Shown piece after piece: positions 28,882 to 37,377 of a stretch of 64,000 nucleotides of DNA (the stretch's first letter is position 1; the number at the start of each line of letters is the position of its first letter). The stretch lies in assembly GCF_003688915.1 (NCBI RefSeq), contig NZ_REFU01000001.1, forward strand, positions 186,001 through 250,000, given 5' to 3'. Source of the stretch: Rhodococcus sp. SBT000017. GTDB taxonomy: Bacteria; Actinomycetota; Actinomycetes; Mycobacteriales; Mycobacteriaceae. The position numbers and the translations under genes were made by a program. The notes under the pieces were generated by a model that did not search any database, had not been told where the DNA came from, and worked only from the letters and a program-made list of their open reading frames with translations.

Positions 28882-30261
28882 GTGAAGAGCACCGTCGAGC
28901 AGCTGAGCCCGACGCGAGTCCGTATCAACGTTGAGGTGCCCTTCGAGGAGCTCAAGCCTGATTTCGACCGCGCGTACAAGGCTCTGGCTCAGCAGATCCG
29001 CCTCCCCGGCTTCCGTCCCGGCAAGGCTCCGGCCAAGTTGCTCGAGGCTCGCGTCGGCCGTGGTGCGGTTCTCGAGCAGGTCGTCAACGACGCTCTTCCC
29101 GCCCGCTACTCCGAGGCCGTGACCAACGAGAAGGTCAAGGTCATCGGCCAGCCCGAGATCGAGATCACCAAGATCGAGGACGGCACCGAGCTCACGTTCA
29201 CCGCCGAGGTCGACGTCCGCCCCGAGATCGAGCTGCCCGACTACTCGACCATCAGCGTCGTCGTCGATCCGCTCGAGATCAAGGACGAGGCCGTCGACGA
29301 GCAGCTGCAGTCGCTGCGCCAGCGTTTCGGCACCCTGACCGGTGTCGATCGTCCCGTACAGTCGGGCGACTTCGTCTCGATCGATCTCTCGGCCACCGTC
29401 GAAGGCGAGAACGTGGAAGAGGCAACCGCGAGCGGACTGTCCCACGAGGTCGGCTCCGGCCAGCTCATCGAGGGACTCGACGACGCGATCATCGGCGTCT
29501 CCGCGGACGAGTCGAAGGAGTTCACCTCGACTCTGGTCGCCGGTGAGTACGCAGGCAAGGAAGCCGTCGTCACGGTCAAGGTCGTGTCCGTCAAGGAGCG
29601 CGAGCTGCCCGAGGCCGACGACGAGTTCGCTCAGCTGGCCAGCGAGTTCGACACGTTCGACGAGCTGCTGGCCGATCTGAAGACGCGCGTCGAACGGGTC
29701 GCGAAGGTCGAGCAGGCCGGTCAGATCCGCGACAAGGTGCTCGAGACGCTGCTCGAGACGCTCGAGATTCCGGCTCCCGAAGCTGTCGTCAAGGCCGAGG
29801 TCGATTCCCAGGTGCACGAGGCCATCCACGGCCTCGACCACAACGAGGAAGCACTCGCCGAGCTGCTCGAGTCGCAGGGTTCGAGCCGCGAGGAGTTCGA
29901 CAAGGACGTCAAGGAAGGTGCCGAGAAGTCGGTGCGTACCCAGCTCCTTCTCGACGCGATCGCCGAAGCAGAGAACACGCAGGTCGGGCAGGAAGAGCTC
30001 ACCGAGCGGATCATCTTCCAGGCGCAGCGCTACGGCATGCCGCCCGAGCAGTTCATTCAGCAGGTGCAGCAGGCCAACCAGCTCGGTGCCGTGTTCGCCG
30101 ATGTCAAGCGCGGTAAGGCGCTGGCTTCGGTCGTCGAGCGCGTCACCGTGACCGACACCACCGGCGCGAGCGTCGACACCGCGGAGTTGTTCGGCAGCCC
30201 CGCCGATGCTCCCGACGAGGTCGAAGCAGCAGATTCTTCCGAGGGCGAACAAGAGAAGTAA
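28882..30261 (+). CDS. tig: Trigger factor
   Basis: A 459-residue ribosome-associated chaperone and prolyl isomerase. The N-terminal ribosome-docking motif GFRPGKAP lies near residues 43-50. The FKBP-like PPIase domain is central ([17 protein letters not shown]), and the helical C-terminal chaperone domain ends in an acidic tail. GTG 28882 with AAGGAG at 28868-28873 is the start; the longer open frame upstream runs through the tRNAs and is not coding. The gene precedes clpP1-clpP2-clpX, linking nascent-chain folding with proteolysis. Confidence 0.96.
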   Translation: MKSTVEQLSPTRVRINVEVPFEELKPDFDRAYKALAQQIRLPGFRPGKAPAKLLEARVGRGAVLEQVVNDALPARYSEAVTNEKVKVIGQPEIEITKIEDGTELTFTAEVDVRPEIELPDYSTISVVVDPLEIKDEAVDEQLQSLRQRFGTLTGVDRPVQSGDFVSIDLSATVEGENVEEATASGLSHEVGSGQLIEGLDDAIIGVSADESKEFTSTLVAGEYAGKEAVVTVKVVSVKERELPEADDEFAQLASEFDTFDELLADLKTRVERVAKVEQAGQIRDKVLETLLETLEIPAPEAVVKAEVDSQVHEAIHGLDHNEEALAELLESQGSSREEFDKDVKEGAEKSVRTQLLLDAIAEAENTQVGQEELTERIIFQAQRYGMPPEQFIQQVQQANQLGAVFADVKRGKALASVVERVTVTDTTGASVDTAELFGSPADAPDEVEAADSSEGEQEK

Positions 30262-30275
30262 CGCTCACAGCGAAC

Positions 30276-30313
30276 GACGGCGGTTCCGGGACTCCGGGGC
30301 CGCCGTCTTTCGT
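30276..30313 (+). terminator. Stem-loop terminator after tig
   Basis: Arms 30276-30289 and 30294-30307 pair over 14 bp, including two G-U pairs, with a 4-nt loop, and are followed by TTTCGTT. It separates the tig transcript from clpP1. Confidence 0.8.
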
Positions 30314-30362
30314 TAGTGTCTGTGTCAGGAACCAACGATTTGTTATGGAAAAGGCAGGTACC

Positions 30363-30995
30363 GTGACTGTTCAGAATCCGGCGGCTTCGCACCAGCAGAG
30401 TCCCGTCATGACTTCGGCTGCAGCAGGGCTGAATCTCAGCGACTCCGTGTACGAGCGTCTGCTTCAAAACCGCATCATTTTCCTCGGTACCCAGGTCGAC
30501 GACGACATCGCCAACAAGTTGTGCGCTCAGATCCTGCTGCTCTCGGCCGAGGACCCCACCCGCGACATCGCGCTGTACATCAACTCGCCCGGTGGCTCGG
30601 TCACCGCGGGTATGGCCATTTTCGACACGATGGAATTCGCCGAGTGCGACATCGCGACCTACGGAATGGGCCTGGCTGCCTCGATGGGGCAGTTCCTGCT
30701 CTCGGCCGGTGCCAAGGGCAAGCGTTACGCCCTGCCGCACGCGCGCATCATGATGCACCAGCCTTCGGCCGGTATCGGCGGCAGCGCCTCCGACATCGCC
30801 ATCATGGCCGAGCAGTTCGCGCACACCAAGCGCGAGATGGCAGAGCTGATCGCCCTGCACACGGGTCAGACCGTCGAGCAGATCACCGAAGACTCCGATC
30901 GTGACCGCTGGTTCACGGCGCAGGCCGCCAAGGAATACGGGTTCGTGGATCACGTCGTCAGCCGTGCGCGGCAGGCCGGCGGAATCGGCGAGTAA
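30363..30995 (+). CDS. clpP1: ATP-dependent Clp protease proteolytic subunit 1
   Basis: A serine peptidase of about 210 residues. Catalytic Ser is in [14 protein letters not shown], His in RIMMHQPSA, and the Asp follows in the usual place near the C-terminus; [19 protein letters not shown] is the handle-side signature. In actinobacteria ClpP1 and ClpP2 form a mixed tetradecamer fed by ClpX or ClpC1, and both are generally essential. The start is ambiguous: ATG 30345 has no ribosome binding site, while GTG 30363 has AAGG about 8 nt upstream and gives the shorter N-terminus. clpP2 begins 47 bp later, in the same operon. Confidence 0.95.
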   Translation: MTVQNPAASHQQSPVMTSAAAGLNLSDSVYERLLQNRIIFLGTQVDDDIANKLCAQILLLSAEDPTRDIALYINSPGGSVTAGMAIFDTMEFAECDIATYGMGLAASMGQFLLSAGAKGKRYALPHARIMMHQPSAGIGGSASDIAIMAEQFAHTKREMAELIALHTGQTVEQITEDSDRDRWFTAQAAKEYGFVDHVVSRARQAGGIGE

Positions 30996-31042
30996 ATCGG
31001 CCGCTCCCGGCGACCCTCGATCACTTACATCTTGGAGAAACG

Positions 31043-31684
31043 ATGACAAACCTGTTCGACCCCAATCAGCTGCCGTCCTCCCGATACATCCTGCCCTCCT
31101 TCGTCGAGCACTCCAGCTACGGCGTGAAGGAATCGAACCCGTACAACAAGCTGTTCGAGGAGCGCATCATCTTCCTCGGCGTCCAGGTCGACGACGCGTC
31201 CGCAAACGACGTCATGGCGCAGCTGTTGGTGCTCGAGGGCCTCGATCCCGACCGAGACATCACGATGTACATCAACTCGCCCGGTGGCTCGTTCACCTCG
31301 CTGATGGCGATCTACGACACGATGCAGTACGTCCGCGCCGATGTTGCGACCGTATGCCTCGGCCAGGCCGCGTCGGCCGCGGCCGTCCTGCTCGCCGCCG
31401 GCACCCCCGGTAAGCGTGCGGCGCTGCCCAACGCCCGCGTGCTGATTCACCAGCCCTCGAGCGGTGGCATCCAGGGCCAGGTGTCCGACCTGGAGATCCA
31501 GGCCGCCGAGATCGAGCGCATGCGTCGACTCATGGAGACCACCCTCGGCCGCCACACCGGCAAGGATCCCGACGTCATCCGCAAGGACACCGATCGCGAC
31601 AAGATCCTCACCGCGGAACAGGCCAAGGACTACGGGATCATCGACACCGTGTTCGAGTACCGCAAGCTCTCAGCCCAGAAGTAG
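31043..31684 (+). CDS. clpP2: ATP-dependent Clp protease proteolytic subunit 2
   Basis: A 213-residue ClpP paralogue. Catalytic Ser is in [16 protein letters not shown] and His in [10 protein letters not shown]; the triad is completed near DTDRDK. It also has [19 protein letters not shown]. Its N-terminus, with residues such as [13 protein letters not shown], is the ClpP2-type propeptide. It forms the second ring of the ClpP1P2 complex. The start is ATG 31043 with GGAGAA at 31033-31038. clpX follows after a 297-bp gap. Confidence 0.95.
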   Translation: MTNLFDPNQLPSSRYILPSFVEHSSYGVKESNPYNKLFEERIIFLGVQVDDASANDVMAQLLVLEGLDPDRDITMYINSPGGSFTSLMAIYDTMQYVRADVATVCLGQAASAAAVLLAAGTPGKRAALPNARVLIHQPSSGGIQGQVSDLEIQAAEIERMRRLMETTLGRHTGKDPDVIRKDTDRDKILTAEQAKDYGIIDTVFEYRKLSAQK

Positions 31685-31981
31685 CAGAGCGAGTACCACC
31701 GGTCGGACCGAACAGGTCCGGCAGAAGATTCCGACGCCGGGTGTGAGTGTGAAACTCCGCCCGGCGGTCGCGATCGACGACCCGAATGCTGCATTCGGCG
31801 AAATCGGGTGGCGAATCACCGGAAACAACCCGCCCATGTTCGGCGAACACGGGTACCGTCGCATCCAAGAACTCGGTCGACCGAAGTCGGCATGACGACA
31901 GACCGAGAAGTAGCCCACGAAGGTTTCGGCCACACCCGGTCGGCGTGGGTCGTACGCGGACAAGGAAGTAGGAACCTCCGA
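31685..31981 (+). other. Gene-free spacer between clpP2 and clpX
   Basis: Nothing conserved is recognised. A 50-codon frame (31743-31895) exists but is unsupported. A 13-bp perfect palindrome TGTTCG-G-CGAACA lies at 31837-31849. The spacer is long enough to hold a separate clpX promoter. The clpX ribosome binding region AGGAAGTAGGAA is at its right end. Confidence 0.5.
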
Positions 31982-33262
31982 ATGGCACGCATCGGTGACG
32001 GTGGCGATCTGCTGAAGTGCTCCTTCTGCGGCAAGAGCCAGAAGCAGGTCAAGAAGCTCATCGCTGGACCAGGGGTGTACATCTGCGACGAGTGCATCGA
32101 CCTCTGCAACGAGATCATCGAAGAGGAATTGGCCGAGTCGAGCGAAGTCAAGCTCGACGACCTTCCCAAGCCCTCCGAGATCAAGGACTTTCTCGAGAAC
32201 TACGTGATCGGTCAGGACGCTGCCAAGCGCACGTTGGCCGTAGCGGTCTACAACCACTACAAGCGCATCCAGGCCGGTGACAAGGCGCGCGACGTGCGAG
32301 GCGAATCCGTCGAACTGGCGAAGTCGAACATCCTGATGCTCGGACCGACGGGATGCGGAAAGACCTACCTCGCGCAGACTCTGGCCAAGATGCTCAACGT
32401 GCCCTTCGCCATCGCCGACGCCACCGCCCTCACCGAGGCCGGTTACGTGGGCGAGGATGTCGAGAACATCCTGCTCAAGCTGATCCAGGCAGCGGACTAC
32501 GACGTCAAGCGCGCCGAGACCGGCATCATCTACATCGACGAGGTGGACAAGATCGCTCGCAAGAGCGAGAACCCGTCGATCACGCGTGACGTGTCCGGTG
32601 AAGGCGTGCAGCAGGCGCTGCTCAAGATCCTGGAAGGAACTCAGGCCAGCGTGCCGCCGCAGGGTGGCCGCAAGCACCCGCATCAGGAGTTCATCCAGAT
32701 CGACACCACCAACGTGCTCTTCATCGTCGCCGGTGCATTCGCCGGACTCGAGAAGATCGTGTCCGATCGGGTCGGCAAGCGCGGGCTCGGATTCGGAGCC
32801 GAAGTTCGCTCCAAGGCCGAGATGGACACTCAGGATCACTTCGCCGAGGTGATGCCGGAGGATCTGATCAAGTTCGGTCTCATTCCCGAGTTCATCGGTC
32901 GACTGCCGATGATCGCGTCGGTGACGAACCTGGACAAGGAATCGCTCGTGACGATTCTGTCCGAGCCGAAGAATGCGCTGGTCAAGCAGTACCGCCGGTT
33001 GTTCGACATGGACGGCGTCGAGCTCGAGTTCACCACCGAGGCCCTCGACGCAATCGCCGACCAGGCTATTCTCCGCGGAACCGGTGCTCGTGGACTGCGC
33101 GCCATCATGGAAGAAGTTCTGCTTCCGGTGATGTACGACATCCCGAGCCGCGACGACGTGGAGAAGGTTGTCGTGACTGCCGAGACCGTGAACGACAACG
33201 TGCTGCCGACCATCGTGCCGCGCAAGCCCGAGCGTCCGGAGCGCCGCGACAAGTCCGCCTGA
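31982..33262 (+). CDS. clpX: ATP-dependent unfoldase ClpX
   Basis: A 426-residue AAA+ protein. The N-terminal zinc-binding domain has the C4 motif (CSFCGKS to CDECI, residues about 13-40). Walker A is GPTGCGKT, Walker B is [10 protein letters not shown], and the ClpP-binding loop is in the RGLGFG region. The pore loop and sensor segments are intact. It recognises tagged substrates and threads them into ClpP1P2. ATG 31982 begins [16 protein letters not shown] as in mycobacterial ClpX; the longer open frame upstream is not coding. It ends before a strong terminator that faces the accessory island. Confidence 0.97.
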   Translation: MARIGDGGDLLKCSFCGKSQKQVKKLIAGPGVYICDECIDLCNEIIEEELAESSEVKLDDLPKPSEIKDFLENYVIGQDAAKRTLAVAVYNHYKRIQAGDKARDVRGESVELAKSNILMLGPTGCGKTYLAQTLAKMLNVPFAIADATALTEAGYVGEDVENILLKLIQAADYDVKRAETGIIYIDEVDKIARKSENPSITRDVSGEGVQQALLKILEGTQASVPPQGGRKHPHQEFIQIDTTNVLFIVAGAFAGLEKIVSDRVGKRGLGFGAEVRSKAEMDTQDHFAEVMPEDLIKFGLIPEFIGRLPMIASVTNLDKESLVTILSEPKNALVKQYRRLFDMDGVELEFTTEALDAIADQAILRGTGARGLRAIMEEVLLPVMYDIPSRDDVEKVVVTAETVNDNVLPTIVPRKPERPERRDKSA

Positions 33263-33284
33263 TCCGCGCCGATCGACTTGCTGA

Positions 33285-33333
33285 ACAACGACGAATCCCC
33301 GGCCTCATCGCGAGGTCGGGGATTCGTCGTTGT
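33285..33333. terminator. Bidirectional terminator, clpX / MBL hydrolase
   Basis: A perfect 17-bp inverted repeat (33285-33301 and 33317-33333) lies between the convergent clpX and MBL-fold genes. It marks the left border of the catabolic island. Confidence 0.85.
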
Positions 33334-33341
33334 CGCTGTAC

Positions 33342-34154
33342 TCAGCCGATGATCACGGCGTGCGCGCCGGGGGCGTCGGTCACGGCGGGGAATCGGTGTC
33401 GGACCAAAGGATCGTGGCCGGGTACGACGGTGCCGGTGCCGGCGGCGAGCTCTCGAATTCGGTCGAAGGCCCCGTACATGTCCGGCAGCGCGTGCAGGAT
33501 CGCGAACGGGCTGTCGTCCTCGAAGTTCTCGTAGAAGTGACTGGCGTCGGAGGCCAGCACCACCGGGCCGCGGTCGGTGTTCACTCTGACCACCTGCATG
33601 CCTGCGGTGTGTCCGCCGACTGCGTGGACGGACAGCCCCGGGAACAGGACGAGATCGCCGTCGACGAGGTCGAGCCGAGTGCCGCGATCGGCGGTTTCGA
33701 TGTGTTCGGTGTCGGCTCGCGAGTGCAGCCATTGTTCTCGGGTGATGCGGGCGGCCCACGGCCCGGTCCAGTATTCGTGTTCTGTGCGCTGCACCACGTA
33801 TCGCGCAGTCGGGAGCTCTGCGACGACCCCGGTGTGGTCGTAGTGCAGGTGGGTCAGGATGCAGGTGTCGATGTCATCCGGTGCCAGGCCGAGTTCGCCG
33901 AGCAGGTCGATGGGAGACCCGTGATAGTCGAGCCCGTCCGTCGATTCTGCTGTGGCCGGGGAAATCCCGGCGTCGATCAGTACCGTGCGGGTCTTCGAGA
34001 GGGCGAGCCACACGTAGTAGGCCACCGTCTGGCTTTCGGTACTGCGCTCGTCACGTTGATGAAAGAGTTTGCTACGCAATGCCGTTCGGCTGGCATACTG
34101 CAGGGCGAACACCGTCCAGGTGCCCGCCACTGCAGGTCGAAGTGCGTCGATCAC
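33342..34154 (-). CDS. MBL-fold metallo-hydrolase, lactonase-like
   Basis: A 270-residue metallo-beta-lactamase-fold hydrolase. The dinuclear metal site H102-x-H104-x-D106-H107 is in ILTHLHYDHTG, with further ligands in VHAVGGHTAGM, VLASDASHF and VVPGHDPLV. The domain order resembles N-acyl-homoserine lactonases and related lactonases. No signal peptide is evident. It is the last gene of an operon with an MHS transporter (8-bp gap), both under the predicted TetR operator shared with the shikimate genes. A role in opening a lactone or ester of a quinate/shikimate-type substrate is inference; quorum-quenching activity is an alternative. Confidence 0.8.
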   Translation of the reverse strand: MIDALRPAVAGTWTVFALQYASRTALRSKLFHQRDERSTESQTVAYYVWLALSKTRTVLIDAGISPATAESTDGLDYHGSPIDLLGELGLAPDDIDTCILTHLHYDHTGVVAELPTARYVVQRTEHEYWTGPWAARITREQWLHSRADTEHIETADRGTRLDLVDGDLVLFPGLSVHAVGGHTAGMQVVRVNTDRGPVVLASDASHFYENFEDDSPFAILHALPDMYGAFDRIRELAAGTGTVVPGHDPLVRHRFPAVTDAPGAHAVIIG

Positions 34155-34162
34155 GATCTCGG

Positions 34163-35521
34163 TCAGACCGACGCGACGCGCGCGCTGTCGGTGGTGCGGG
34201 TCGGAACACCGAGCTCATCGGTGGGGGTACGGAAGGTCTCCTTCGAAGTCGCGACGATCACGACGTTGATGGTGCAGAAGACCGCGGTGACGATCGCGAC
34301 GGGGAGCCACGCACCGACCTCGGCTCCAGCGATCGCGCCTGCGATGGTCGGCGCGAAACCTGCGATGGCGAAACCGATCTGGGTTCCCAGTGCGGTTCCG
34401 GTCAGGCGAACCCTGGCCGGGAACATCTCACCGTAGAACGAGGGCCAGACGCCGCCGGTGGCGCTGTGCACGAAACCGAACATCACGATGCCGAAGACGA
34501 AGATGAGGACGTAGTTGCCGCTCGAGATGGACCACAGGTAGCCGAACATCAGGATCGCGCAGCCGATCGAGCCGAACAGGAACACCGGCTTGCGGCCGAT
34601 GCGATCCGACAGTGCACCGAAGAAGGGCAATGCGAAGAGTGCGACGACGTTGGCGAGAACGCCGACCCACAGCATGGGGGTGCGTTCGAGGCCGACGGTG
34701 TTCACGGCGTAGGACAGTGCGTAGACGGTGAAGATGGTGCTGACGGAGGCGATGACGGCGGCCAGCATGACGCGGATCACTGCCGGCCGATGCTCGCTGA
34801 GCAGTTCGGCCACGGGCAGGCGCTGCGGCTCGTCGGAGGCCACTGCTTCCTCGAAGACCGGTGTCTCGTCGAGCGAACGGCGGATGACGAAGGCGGCGAC
34901 GACGACGAAAGCACTGAGGAAGAACGGGATTCGCCAACCCCAGCTGAGCAGTGCTTCCTCAGGGAGCATGGCGACGGGCAGGAATACCGCGGTGGCGAGA
35001 ATCTGTCCGCCTTGGGTGCCGCTGAGGGTGAAGCTGGTGAAGAACGCGCGCCTGTTGTCCGGGGCGTGTTCGAGCGTCATCGAGTTCGCTCCGGCCTGCT
35101 CACCGCCCGCGGAGAATCCCTGGCACAACCGAAGCAGCACCAGGATGATGGGCGCGGCGATGCCGATGGATTCGTACGAGGGCAGCACGCCGACGCCCAG
35201 GGTGGCGACACCCATCAGCAGGACGGTGGCGACCATGACCTTCTTGCGTCCGTAGCGATCACCGATGTGGCCGAGGACCAGTGCGCCGAGCGGGCGTGCG
35301 AGGTACCCGACGCCGAAGGTGGCCAGGGCCAGCAGGGTGCCGGTCGCCGGGTTGGAACCCGGGAAGAACACGCGGCCGAAGACGAGTGCGGCCGCGGTGC
35401 CGTAGATGAAGAAGTCGTAGTACTCGAGGGCGCTTCCGACCCACGCGGCGGTCGCCGCTTTGCGCGGGTTCGCCCCGGGGCGAAGCGGCGTCGGGTGGGT
35501 GCCAGGGGTGTGCGAATCCAT
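34163..35521 (-). CDS. MFS transporter, metabolite:H+ symporter (MHS) family
   Basis: A 452-residue, 12-helix inner-membrane symporter. It begins with the MHS signature WVGSALEYYDFFIYGTAAALVF and has the MFS loop motif GHIGDRYGRKK between helices 2 and 3 and RLCQGFSAGGEQAGA in helix 4. The MHS family includes the shikimate importer ShiA and dicarboxylate/aromatic acid carriers. Its location beside a shikimate/quinate dehydrogenase and a dehydroshikimate dehydratase makes shikimate or quinate uptake the best guess. The start is ATG 35521. A motif shared with the aroE-type promoter lies 77-95 bp upstream. Confidence 0.87.
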   Translation of the reverse strand: MDSHTPGTHPTPLRPGANPRKAATAAWVGSALEYYDFFIYGTAAALVFGRVFFPGSNPATGTLLALATFGVGYLARPLGALVLGHIGDRYGRKKVMVATVLLMGVATLGVGVLPSYESIGIAAPIILVLLRLCQGFSAGGEQAGANSMTLEHAPDNRRAFFTSFTLSGTQGGQILATAVFLPVAMLPEEALLSWGWRIPFFLSAFVVVAAFVIRRSLDETPVFEEAVASDEPQRLPVAELLSEHRPAVIRVMLAAVIASVSTIFTVYALSYAVNTVGLERTPMLWVGVLANVVALFALPFFGALSDRIGRKPVFLFGSIGCAILMFGYLWSISSGNYVLIFVFGIVMFGFVHSATGGVWPSFYGEMFPARVRLTGTALGTQIGFAIAGFAPTIAGAIAGAEVGAWLPVAIVTAVFCTINVVIVATSKETFRTPTDELGVPTRTTDSARVASV

Positions 35522-35597
35522 CGTTCTCGTGTCTCTCTTCGTGAGGCGGGGGAGCGTAGGCGCTGGTCGACGACGCGTTTCTCGGCGATCGGACCGC

Positions 35598-35616
35598 TAA
35601 TGTACTAAATGGTTAA
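35598..35616 (-). promoter_or_regulatory. Predicted TetR operator at the transporter promoter
   Basis: On the minus strand the site reads TTAACCATTTAGTACATTA. Allowing 3 mismatches it equals the site at 36453-36471 in front of the dehydrogenase gene. TACATT at the downstream end is a plausible -10 for the transporter-hydrolase operon, so a bound repressor would block transcription. Confidence 0.6.
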
Positions 35617-35701
35617 CACCGGGTGCCTCTGAATAGTGAACGTGATCCATGCCACGTGTCAACCCCTGACGTGACGAGACCTACCGAGAAACCGCGAAAT
35701 G

Positions 35702-36379
35702 TCAGCGAGATTGCGAGGTCAGGAACGCGATGATCATGTCTCCGAGCATCGAACGAAGACGGTCGCGATGCTGGGGATCGGTGAGGTCGCGGCCGAAGAG
35801 GGCCTCGAAGGTGTACCGATTCGACAGCCGGAACACGCAGAAGCTGCTGATCGTCATATGCACGTCGAGGGCGTCGACGTCGGTGCGGAACACCCCGTCG
35901 GCCTGGCCGCGCTCGAGGATGTTCGACAGCAGTTCCGCGGCGGGATTGCCGAGGTTGCTCAATGCCTCGGACGTGGAGATGTGTTCCCCGCGCAGGATGT
36001 TCTCGGTGGAGACCAGGCGGATGAAGTCGGGATTCTCCTCGTGATGGTCGAACGTCAGTGATGCGATGGCGCGAATGGCCTCGACCGGTCCGAGGCCCTC
36101 GACGTCCACGTCTCGTTCACGCTCGCGAATGCGCAGGTACGACCGTTCGAGTACGGCCTTGTACAGGCCTTCCTTGTCGGTGAAGTAGTAGTACAACATC
36201 CGCTTGGTCGTGTGCGTGCGCTCGGCGATCTCGTCGATTCGCGCTCCTGCGAAGCCCTTGTCCGCGAACTCCTCGGTGGCCACCTCGAGGATGTTGTGCC
36301 GGGTCAGGTCGCTGTTGCGTCGACGCTTGACGGTGGGTCCGCTGCTGTCGTCGGAGGTGTCGGTTGCGCGCGGAGCCAT
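35702..36379 (-). CDS. TetR-family transcriptional regulator
   Basis: A 225-residue repressor. The N-terminal helix-turn-helix is classic: RHNILEVATEEFADKGFAGARIDEIAERT followed by KRMLYYYFTDKEGLYKAVLE. The C-terminal ligand domain is of the large TetR_C type. The gene lies between the two promoters it is predicted to control, divergent from the shikimate dehydrogenase gene. It is preceded by a basic stretch (KRRRNSD). The likely inducer is a pathway intermediate such as shikimate, quinate or protocatechuate (inference). By contrast, Corynebacterium glutamicum controls its qsu cluster with a LysR-type regulator. Confidence 0.9.
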   Translation of the reverse strand: MAPRATDTSDDSSGPTVKRRRNSDLTRHNILEVATEEFADKGFAGARIDEIAERTHTTKRMLYYYFTDKEGLYKAVLERSYLRIRERERDVDVEGLGPVEAIRAIASLTFDHHEENPDFIRLVSTENILRGEHISTSEALSNLGNPAAELLSNILERGQADGVFRTDVDALDVHMTISSFCVFRLSNRYTFEALFGRDLTDPQHRDRLRSMLGDMIIAFLTSQSR

Positions 36380-36452
36380 GGATCAACTCTATCGGTGCCG
36401 ATTGCGGCGAAAGGGTTGGGCGCGAGCCGAACGCGTAGTACCGTCGAGCTAA

Positions 36453-36471
36453 TTCACCAATTCGTACATTA
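36453..36471 (+). promoter_or_regulatory. Predicted TetR operator at the dehydrogenase promoter
   Basis: TTCACCAATTCGTACATTA, 18 bp before the qsuD-like start, matches the site at 35598-35616. The TACATT is a candidate -10. It lies in the 110-bp divergent region with tetR, so it could serve autoregulation too. Confidence 0.6.
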
Positions 36472-36489
36472 AGGCTCGAGGAGATCGAC

Positions 36490-37377
36490 ATGCCGGAATC
36501 CCTGCTCTGCGGACTGATCGGGACGGGTATCGGCAAGTCGCTCACGCCCGCGATGCACGAACGAGAGGGCTCCGAGCACGGGCTGACCTACCAGTACCGG
36601 ATCATCGACCTGGACAGCCGTGGACTGACCGTAGAGGACCTGCCCTGTCTCGTTTCCACCGCAGCGGACCTCGGATTTCGAGGACTCAACATCACGCACC
36701 CGTGCAAACAACGCGTCATCTCCTGCCTCGATGCGCTCTCCGAGGACGCTGCCCGGCTCGGAGCCGTCAACACCGTGGTGTTCGCCGACGGCCGAGCCGT
36801 CGGCCACAACACCGACTGGTCCGGCTTCGATCGCAACTTCGGCCGCGGACTACCCGGCGCCGACATCGGTGACGTGGTGCAACTCGGTGCCGGGGGAGCT
36901 GGGGCAGCCGTTGCCTATGCAATGGCCCGCCGCGGCGCAGGCAGGCTCACTCTCGTGGACGCCGATCCGCTTCGCGCGCAACAACTCCGAGAGTCCCTGT
37001 CGGTGATGTTCCCCGCTGTCGAGATCCTCTCGGCAGGCCTCGACCGGCTCGCCGCCGTTCTCGAAACCGCAACCGGCCTGGTGCATGCCACTCCGATCGG
37101 AATGGTCGAACATCCCGGATCTGCTGTGCCCGAGTCACTCCTGCATCCGAGGATGTGGGTCGCCGAGGTCGTGTATCGACCGGCCGAGACCGAATTGCTC
37201 GCTGCTGCATCCCTGGCGGGGTGCAGAACGCTCAGCGGAACCGGAATGGCGGTGTTCCAGGCCGCCGACGCCTTCGAGATATTCACCGGACGCACCGCCG
37301 ACGCCGATCGAATGATCGCGCACATGAGCGCGCTGATCGCGCAGGAGGATCGCGCCACCGCAGGTGCACACGCATGA
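36490..37377 (+). CDS. qsuD: Quinate/shikimate dehydrogenase (QsuD-like, NAD-type)
   Basis: A 295-residue AroE-fold enzyme. Substrate-site residues S17 and T19 (GKSLTPAMHE), catalytic K73 (THPCKQ) and D109 (HNTDW) sit at the positions described for QsuD of C. glutamicum. The nucleotide site GAGGAGAAV is followed by LVDADP, where acidic D157 favours NAD+ over NADP+, unlike biosynthetic AroE. That points to catabolic oxidation of shikimate (to 3-dehydroshikimate) or quinate. The start is ATG 36490 with GAGGAGA at 36478-36484. The stop overlaps the next start (ATGA), so it is translationally coupled to the dehydratase. Confidence 0.88.
   Translation: MPESLLCGLIGTGIGKSLTPAMHEREGSEHGLTYQYRIIDLDSRGLTVEDLPCLVSTAADLGFRGLNITHPCKQRVISCLDALSEDAARLGAVNTVVFADGRAVGHNTDWSGFDRNFGRGLPGADIGDVVQLGAGGAGAAVAYAMARRGAGRLTLVDADPLRAQQLRESLSVMFPAVEILSAGLDRLAAVLETATGLVHATPIGMVEHPGSAVPESLLHPRMWVAEVVYRPAETELLAAASLAGCRTLSGTGMAVFQAADAFEIFTGRTADADRMIAHMSALIAQEDRATAGAHA

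Noticed and set aside
30345..30362. ATG 30345 as the clpP1 start
   Set aside because: It has no ribosome binding site; GTG 30363 with AAGG upstream is better. The alternative would only add six residues.
31851..31856. GGGTAC as a SigF -10 upstream of clpX
   Set aside because: No GGWWT-type -35 element occurs at the required distance.
31743..31895. A 50-codon ORF (GTG start, ending [10 protein letters not shown]) between clpP2 and clpX
   Set aside because: There is no ribosome binding site, no recognisable homology and it lies in a spacer likely to hold clpX control sequences.
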